From: JAHEEL01 sp963785245
GTDB lineage: Bacteria; Actinomycetota; Acidimicrobiia; Spongiisociales; UBA5794
DNA: 64,000 nucleotides
Assembly: GCA_963785245.1 (NCBI GenBank)
Contig: CAWAUO010000022.1
Location: 1 to 64,000, forward strand
Direction: 5' to 3'
Shown here: in pieces, positions 58,961 through 64,000 of the stretch
Position numbering within the stretch: the stretch's first letter is position 1
Layout: each line of letters starts with the position of its first letter
Position numbers and translations under genes: made by a program
The notes under the pieces: generated by a model
What the model saw: only the letters and a program-made list of their open reading frames with translations
Told to the model about the DNA's origin: nothing
The model's database searches: none

Positions 58961-61096
58961 ATGGACGAGCCCACCGATTCTGACGCGCCCGCTACCGCAT
59001 TCCGCGTTGCCCGCAAGGGCTATGACCGGCAGCAGGTGGACGCCCACATCAGCGCTGCTGCCCGGAGCGCAGCGGCCCTGGAACAACGGATCGCGGAGCT
59101 GGAAGCCGGGCTGAGCGAGCTTGGCCTCGACCGTCCGACCGATCTGGCAACCGAACTCGATCTTGTCGGTGAGGAGGTCAAGCGGATCCTCGCCGAAGCT
59201 CGGGTCGCTGCCGAGCAGATGCGGTCACGCGCGGCGGACGACGCCGCGCGCTGGCGAGCAGAAGCGGATGCCGAATCGCGTGCGGTTCGCGACTCCACCC
59301 GCCAAACGGCCTTCGATGTGCGCCGAACCGTGTGGGAGACCGGCACGGAGATCCTCGCCAACGTTGCTTCCGAGGGCGAGGCCCTTGCTGTCGCCGCGAC
59401 CGAACGATCCCTGTTCGTCCAAGCAGAGGCAGAGCGAGAGGCATCGCACCTCACCGCCGATGCTCGGCGAGAGCGCGAGGAGGCTGTCCGCATCGGGCGG
59501 GAAGAGGCAGAGCGGCTCGTTGCAGCCGCACGCCAGGAAGCCGAATCCATGGTCTCGGCAGCCCGTCGCCAGGCCGATGCCGCGCAGGAGCGTGCTCGCG
59601 CGCTCGAGGTGAGGCGTTCTGAGTTGATGGCAGAACTCGAAGCGGCCCGTGCCACGATCGCCGGCGTTGAGCCCGATCCCGATCCTGAGCCGGTTCCGGA
59701 GTCCGAAGCCATATCGGTCGTGAGCGAAGGTGTCGATGGGATCGATCTCGGGTCGCTGCCCGAGAGTCACTGGCCGGAAGATGAGGGTTCCGTCAAGATC
59801 GTCTCACCCGACCGGATCCTCACTACCGAGCCGGTTGATGCCGACGCCATGGTGGCCGAGGTGGAAGCGCTTCGCGGGTCGTCAGTCGTTGATGAGCCGC
59901 CGGTCCTCGATTCCGAGTCGGTGCCTGAGCCGGTGCCGGAGCCCGAACCGGAATCGGAGCAGGAACCGATTCCCGAAGTGGTCTCGGTGCCTGAACCCGC
60001 TCCGATTCTGGAGCCGGTTCCGGAGCCCGAGCCTGAACCTGTGCCTGAATCTGTGCCGGAGCCCGAACCGGAATCGGAGCAGGAACCGATTCCCGAAGTG
60101 GTCTCGGTGCCTGAACCCGCTCCGATTCTGGAGCCGGTTCCGGAGCCCGAGCCTGAACCTGTGGCGGAACCTGGTGCCGAGCCTGAGCCTGTGCCCGAAC
60201 CGACTCCGGCGCCGGATCCGCTCGCCGGGCTGTTCGCCCAACTCCGGGCCCCCGCGACCGCATCAGAGCCGGCGTCCGATGCACCCATTCCTCCCCGTCA
60301 AGGGGCGGCGGCGGTGTCGGACGACATCGCCGAGGGTGGAGGGGATCTCTCCACAGAACCTGACGAGTCGCCAGAGCCGGAGTCTGTTCCTCCCGAGCCA
60401 ACCCCGGGACCGGGCCCCGCGCCGTCGGAGGACACCGGATCCTCGCCGGGCGGTGATCTCGACGCGTTCGCCCTCCGCGAGCGTCTCTTGCTCCCCGTCC
60501 AGAACCGGGCGCTTCGCACGGTGAAGAGGCATCTCGTCGAGGCCCAGAACCGGGCTCTCGAAGACCTGCGCCTGACCGACGGCTGGGAACCCGACGCATC
60601 CATCGTGAGCGACGAGGTCGTCGAGGCGCTCAGAGTCCTCGCGCAGGAGAGTGTGGTCGCCGGATTCACCGCTGCGGCCGAGATGACCGGGACGGCACAG
60701 ACCCCGCAACCCGACAACGTCGAAATTGGAGATTCCTCAGTTGAATTCACTGCAGCGCTCGTCGACGCCGTGCAAGGATCGGTCGCCCGTTCCCGAGAGA
60801 CGGCAGCGGGACACCGAGAGACCGGGGCTTCCCTTTCGAGAGTGTTCCGCTCGTGGCGGACCGACGACGCCGAGCGCCGGGTGCGGTTCGCGTCTCGCAC
60901 CGCCTACCACGCGGGCGTTACAGCAGCACTGGCCCATCTTGGCTCCGCTGAGGTGGCGGTCATCGCGTCCGGCCACCCGTGCGCGGACTGCCCGGCGACC
61001 AAAGGTCCATGGTCGATCTCGGCCGGACCGCCAAGCGGCACAATGATGCCGCCGGCACGCGTCGAGTGCGCATGCACCATCGTCCCGTCCCCGTGA
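58961..61096 (+). CDS. DivIVA-like coiled-coil protein with acidic repeat region and MuF-like C-terminal domain
   Basis: The 711-residue protein begins with a DivIVA-type module (FRVARKGYDRQQVDAHI, residues 11-27) and a long Ala/Glu/Arg coiled coil to about 230. A Pro/Glu low-complexity region (about 235-500) contains a 40-residue tandem repeat at 325-401. The C-terminal quarter (about 510-711) is helical, then has RTAYHAGVTAALAHLG, H-P-C674-x2-C677, and P-P-A-R-V-E-C703-A-C705. That spacing matches the zinc-binding end of phage MuF head-morphogenesis domains. I know no characterised protein joining these. TACCCT (58949-58954) stands 6 nt before ATG 58961. Confidence 0.75.
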   Translation: MDEPTDSDAPATAFRVARKGYDRQQVDAHISAAARSAAALEQRIAELEAGLSELGLDRPTDLATELDLVGEEVKRILAEARVAAEQMRSRAADDAARWRAEADAESRAVRDSTRQTAFDVRRTVWETGTEILANVASEGEALAVAATERSLFVQAEAEREASHLTADARREREEAVRIGREEAERLVAAARQEAESMVSAARRQADAAQERARALEVRRSELMAELEAARATIAGVEPDPDPEPVPESEAISVVSEGVDGIDLGSLPESHWPEDEGSVKIVSPDRILTTEPVDADAMVAEVEALRGSSVVDEPPVLDSESVPEPVPEPEPESEQEPIPEVVSVPEPAPILEPVPEPEPEPVPESVPEPEPESEQEPIPEVVSVPEPAPILEPVPEPEPEPVAEPGAEPEPVPEPTPAPDPLAGLFAQLRAPATASEPASDAPIPPRQGAAAVSDDIAEGGGDLSTEPDESPEPESVPPEPTPGPGPAPSEDTGSSPGGDLDAFALRERLLLPVQNRALRTVKRHLVEAQNRALEDLRLTDGWEPDASIVSDEVVEALRVLAQESVVAGFTAAAEMTGTAQTPQPDNVEIGDSSVEFTAALVDAVQGSVARSRETAAGHRETGASLSRVFRSWRTDDAERRVRFASRTAYHAGVTAALAHLGSAEVAVIASGHPCADCPATKGPWSISAGPPSGTMMPPARVECACTIVPSP
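59933..60163 (+). repeat. 120-bp in-frame tandem duplication
   Basis: A 111-bp block (59933-60043) recurs identically at 60053-60163, a period of 120 bp (40 codons), within the Pro/Glu-rich part of the DivIVA-like gene. The lack of synonymous differences points to recent duplication or conversion. Confidence 0.85.
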
Positions 61097-61122
61097 TGCG
61101 ACGACTCTCGTAGACTCACCAC

Positions 61123-64000
61123 GTGATCAATCGCGAACCAATCCCGTACGTCAAGAAAGGCCGCTCCCGCCGGATCCTCTGGATCATCCTCGGCGTCGGC
61201 TTCATTGGGCTCATCACCATGCGGTCGCTGGCCACGATGTGGACCGACTACCTGTGGTATTCGAGCGTCGACCAGGTCGGTGTGTGGACCACGTTGGTCT
61301 TCACTCGGCTGTGGCTCGTGCTCGCCGCGTCGCTCGTAGCGTTCGCGATTATCTGGGTCAATCTCTACATCGTTGATCGGATCTCTCCCCGCCAGGGCGT
61401 AACCCCGGGGAGTCCGGACGAAGAGTTGCTGATGCGCTATCAGACATGGGTTGAGCCCCGTTCCGGTCGCCTGCGCCTCGGCGCTTCCGTGTTTTTCGGA
61501 ATCCTGCTCGGTGTCGGTGCTGCCGCCTGGTGGGAGAACTGGCTGCTCTACTTCCGCGGCGGTTCCTTCGGCGTCACCGATCCAATCTTCAACCACGACG
61601 TCAGCCTGTATGTGTTCGATGTTCCGTTCATGCGAGATGTGTTCTCATGGACGTTCCAACTGGTTCTCGTCCTGACCCTGATCGTGGTCGCCGTCCACTA
61701 CCTCAATGGCGGCATCAACATCCAGGGGCCCGGAAAGCGCACGAGCTCCGGCGTCAAGGCACACGTCTCCATCCTGCTCGCCATCCTGGCTCTCCTGAAG
61801 GTCGTCGGCTACCAACTCGACAAGTGGGACCTCCTCTACAGCAGTCGCGGTCAGGTGTTCGGCGCCTCGTACACCGACGTGAATGCGCAGGTCCCTGCGC
61901 TCAATCTGCTGATCATCATCTCGCTTGTTGCCGCCGTCATCTTGTTGGTGAATCTGTGGTTCCGCGGATGGACCCTCCCGCTTGTTGCCGTCGGGCTCTG
62001 GCTGGTGACCTCGATCATCGTCGGCGGTGTCTACCCGGCTCTCATCCAGCGACTGACCGTCCAGCCCGATGAGGTGAACAAAGAGTCGGAGTACGTCGCG
62101 TACAACATCGAATTCACGCGGGAGGCCTACGGGCTCGCCGACGTCGAAGTCGAACCGTTCGCCGCAGAGCCGGTGCTCACGCCCCAGGATCTCGAGGCGA
62201 ACGCCACCACGATCAGCAACATCCGGCTGTGGGATCCGGGTGTCCTCAATGTCACCTACCGGCAGTTGCAGAACATCGTCACGTACTACGACATCGGCGA
62301 TGTGGACGTCGACCGGTACGAGATCGATGGCGAACTCACCCAGGTGATGGTGTCGGCCCGCGAGCTCGAGGAGCAGGGTATCCCGGGTGAGGGCTGGGTG
62401 ACGGAGCGCCTGGTGTACACCCACGGATTCGGTTCGGTGCTGAGCCCGGCGAACGACGTGACCGTTCAGGGGCAACCGGACTTCCTCGTCAAGGACATTC
62501 CGCCGGTCAACCTCTCGGATGACGAAAGCCTCAACATCGAGCAGCCGCGGATCTACTTCTCCGACCACGCGGAGACCGACTACGTGATTGCGGGGACGAG
62601 CCAGCAGGAGGTCGACTTCCCGATCGGCTCCAGCGGCGCCGATGTCGCGACGAACTCGTACGACGGTGCCGGCGGAGTGAACCTCGGCGGCTTCTTCCAG
62701 CGGGCCGCGTGGGCGCTGCGATTCGGCAACCTCGACACGCTGATCTCGGATCGGCTCTCGGACGACTCGAAGGTGCTGCTCGAGCGCAACCTCCGGTCAC
62801 GCATCGCCCGCCTCGCACCGTTCCTCTACGGCGATGCCGACCCGTACATCGTGATCGCCAACGGGCGCCTCAAGTGGATCATGGATCTCTATACGATCAC
62901 CGACCGGTACCCCTATTCGGCGCCTGCCAACACGGCGCGGCTCAACCAGGGTGAAGGACTACCGAACCGGTTCAACTACATCCGCAACTCCGTGAAGGCA
63001 GTCGTCGACGCCTATGACGGGACGATCGACCTCTTCGTGATCGACCCCGATGACCCGATCATCCAAGCGAACGAGGCGATCTTCCCCGGCGTCTTCCGGC
63101 CCGGCTCGGAGCTCCCGCCTGAGGTCATCGAGCACTTCCGGTATCCGGAAGACCTCTTCCGGATTCAGACCGATCAATACCAGCTCTATCACATGACGAA
63201 CCCGGATCAGTTCTTCACGGTGTCGGATCCGTGGCAGATCGCCCGAGATCCGTCGACTTCGCCGCGGCCGGCGCTGCGCGGACGGTTCGTGGATTCGAGC
63301 GGCCAGGAATTCAGCCCGATGCTTCCGTACTACCTGCTGATGAAGCTACCCGGTGAGGACCGGTCGTCGTTCCTGCTCATGCAGCCGTTCACGCCGCGTG
63401 GCCGCCCCAACATGGTGTCGTTCATGGTTGCGAAGAGCGGTCCGCTCGAGGAGTACGGACGCATTATCGAGTACGGCTTGCCGTCGGACAGCCAGATCGA
63501 CGGCCCCGGTCAGGTCGGCAACTTCATCAACCAGGATCCGGCGATCTCCGCCGAGTTCACGCTTCTCGGCCAGGGTGGGTCCCGGGTGATCCAGGGGAAC
63601 ATGCTGGTCATTCCGATCGAGCAGTCGCTGTTGTACGTTCAACCGATCTACATCTCTGCGAACGATGAAGCGTCGAGCACCGGTATCCCGGAGTTCAAGC
63701 GAGTTGTCGTGTCGTTCAACGGTCAAATCGAGATGCGCGATTCGCTGTCGGAGGCGCTCACGGCCGTCTTCGGCGTGCAGGATGGATCCGGCGATGGCAC
63801 CGGTGACGGGGACACGACCGAGCCGCCGACGGGTACGCTCGAGGAGCAGATCGTCGAATTGCTGGCCCGCGCAGACCAAGCGTTCATGGAGGCCGACGAG
63901 GCCATGCGCACCGGCGACCTCGTGACCTGGGCTCAGAAGATCGAAGAGGCTCAGGCAGCGGTCGAGGAAGCGACTCGGCTCCTGATGGCTGCGAACGAAG
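61123..64000 (+). CDS. UPF0182 (COG1615) integral membrane protein, C-terminus beyond the window
   Basis: The frame runs open from GTG 61123 to the window end (959 codons). The N-terminal third has about seven membrane helices (ILWIILGVGFIGLITMRSLATMW onward). The large C-terminal extracytoplasmic region holds the family's QPDEVNKESEYVAYNIEFTREAYGL, NPDQFFTVSDPWQI, MQPFTPRGRPNMVSFMVA and TLLGQGGSRVIQGNMLVIPIEQSLLYVQP. The last visible part is an acidic, Asp/Thr-rich linker and a helix, so few residues should be missing. The function is unknown. TAGACT (61111-61116) lies 6 nt before the start. Confidence 0.92.
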   Translation, partial: MINREPIPYVKKGRSRRILWIILGVGFIGLITMRSLATMWTDYLWYSSVDQVGVWTTLVFTRLWLVLAASLVAFAIIWVNLYIVDRISPRQGVTPGSPDEELLMRYQTWVEPRSGRLRLGASVFFGILLGVGAAAWWENWLLYFRGGSFGVTDPIFNHDVSLYVFDVPFMRDVFSWTFQLVLVLTLIVVAVHYLNGGINIQGPGKRTSSGVKAHVSILLAILALLKVVGYQLDKWDLLYSSRGQVFGASYTDVNAQVPALNLLIIISLVAAVILLVNLWFRGWTLPLVAVGLWLVTSIIVGGVYPALIQRLTVQPDEVNKESEYVAYNIEFTREAYGLADVEVEPFAAEPVLTPQDLEANATTISNIRLWDPGVLNVTYRQLQNIVTYYDIGDVDVDRYEIDGELTQVMVSARELEEQGIPGEGWVTERLVYTHGFGSVLSPANDVTVQGQPDFLVKDIPPVNLSDDESLNIEQPRIYFSDHAETDYVIAGTSQQEVDFPIGSSGADVATNSYDGAGGVNLGGFFQRAAWALRFGNLDTLISDRLSDDSKVLLERNLRSRIARLAPFLYGDADPYIVIANGRLKWIMDLYTITDRYPYSAPANTARLNQGEGLPNRFNYIRNSVKAVVDAYDGTIDLFVIDPDDPIIQANEAIFPGVFRPGSELPPEVIEHFRYPEDLFRIQTDQYQLYHMTNPDQFFTVSDPWQIARDPSTSPRPALRGRFVDSSGQEFSPMLPYYLLMKLPGEDRSSFLLMQPFTPRGRPNMVSFMVAKSGPLEEYGRIIEYGLPSDSQIDGPGQVGNFINQDPAISAEFTLLGQGGSRVIQGNMLVIPIEQSLLYVQPIYISANDEASSTGIPEFKRVVVSFNGQIEMRDSLSEALTAVFGVQDGSGDGTGDGDTTEPPTGTLEEQIVELLARADQAFMEADEAMRTGDLVTWAQKIEEAQAAVEEATRLLMAANE

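Noticed and set aside
59933..60163. CRISPR-like or intergenic tandem repeat
   Set aside because: The repeat is in frame within a coding sequence, the period is 120 bp, and there are no spacers or cas genes.
58961..61096. Prophage remnant suggested by the MuF-like domain
   Set aside because: No portal, terminase, capsid, tail, integrase or attachment site is near, and both neighbours are conserved chromosomal genes in the order known from mycobacteria. A domesticated domain fits better.

Overview
The window is high-GC DNA from an actinobacterium. It encodes a WhiB-family regulator, a GuaB3-type IMP dehydrogenase homologue, a class E sortase, a DivIVA-like protein, and the UPF0182 membrane protein next to a PDZ/S16 protease. 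Lipoproteins with Thr-rich spacers behind the lipobox suggest the class Acidimicrobiia, but that placement is inference. I found no rRNA, tRNA, CRISPR array, transposase or prophage. Many genes (at least thirteen starts listed below) have a TAnnnT -10-like hexamer 6-9 nt before the start codon and no ribosome binding site, which points to widespread leaderless transcription.

Layout. 0-7.5 kb: GNAT acetyltransferase, frame-broken Nudix hydrolase, aromatic amino acid decarboxylase, NAD(P)H-hydrate repair enzyme, then cimA and trpS head to head. cimA has an Ile-rich leader peptide and trpS a Trp-Trp leader peptide, each followed by a terminator hairpin. 7.5-16 kb: guaB3-guaA, an orphan CheA-type hybrid kinase, PcrA helicase. 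16-26 kb: central metabolism (nitronate monooxygenase-like, B12-binding protein, sucCD, Asp/Glu racemase, purH-folD, icd, mdh). 26-35 kb: membrane protein, HU, SCP2 protein, sdhCAB, WhiB, unknown membrane-anchored protein, tatA, and a sigma / anti-sigma / RseB-like module. 35-44 kb: phosphate block with Na/Pi symporter and PhoU-like protein, phoU-pstBACS (carrying about 15 single-base indels), an 11-bp-periodic Pho-box-like site, and a SenX3/RegX3-like two-component pair. 44-49 kb: envelope and stress genes (membrane protein, peroxiredoxin, DUF2342 protein, HtrA protease), moaE and a HEAT-repeat protein. 49-56.5 kb: acyl-CoA synthetase joined to a branched-chain-type ABC importer. 56.5-64 kb: bioY, sortase, PDZ/S16 protease, a DivIVA-like protein with a MuF-like C-terminus, and UPF0182 cut by the window end.

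How the genes work together. Several TCA-cycle enzymes are present (Icd, SucCD, SdhCAB, Mdh), as is late purine synthesis with its one-carbon supply (PurH, FolD, GuaA, GuaB3). Phosphate supply looks like one regulon: high-affinity Pst importer, Na/Pi symporter, two PhoU-family proteins, sensor kinase and regulator around a shared intergenic operator.

Intergenic DNA is rich in repeats: degenerate 7-nt arrays (GGCGACT type) at nine loci, 8-nt arrays (GCTACTCC type) at four, two copies of a roughly 120-bp foldback element with inverted ends, and other hairpin repeats. The main candidates for new biology are the paired attenuators between cimA and trpS, the DivIVA/MuF fusion and the foldback element family.
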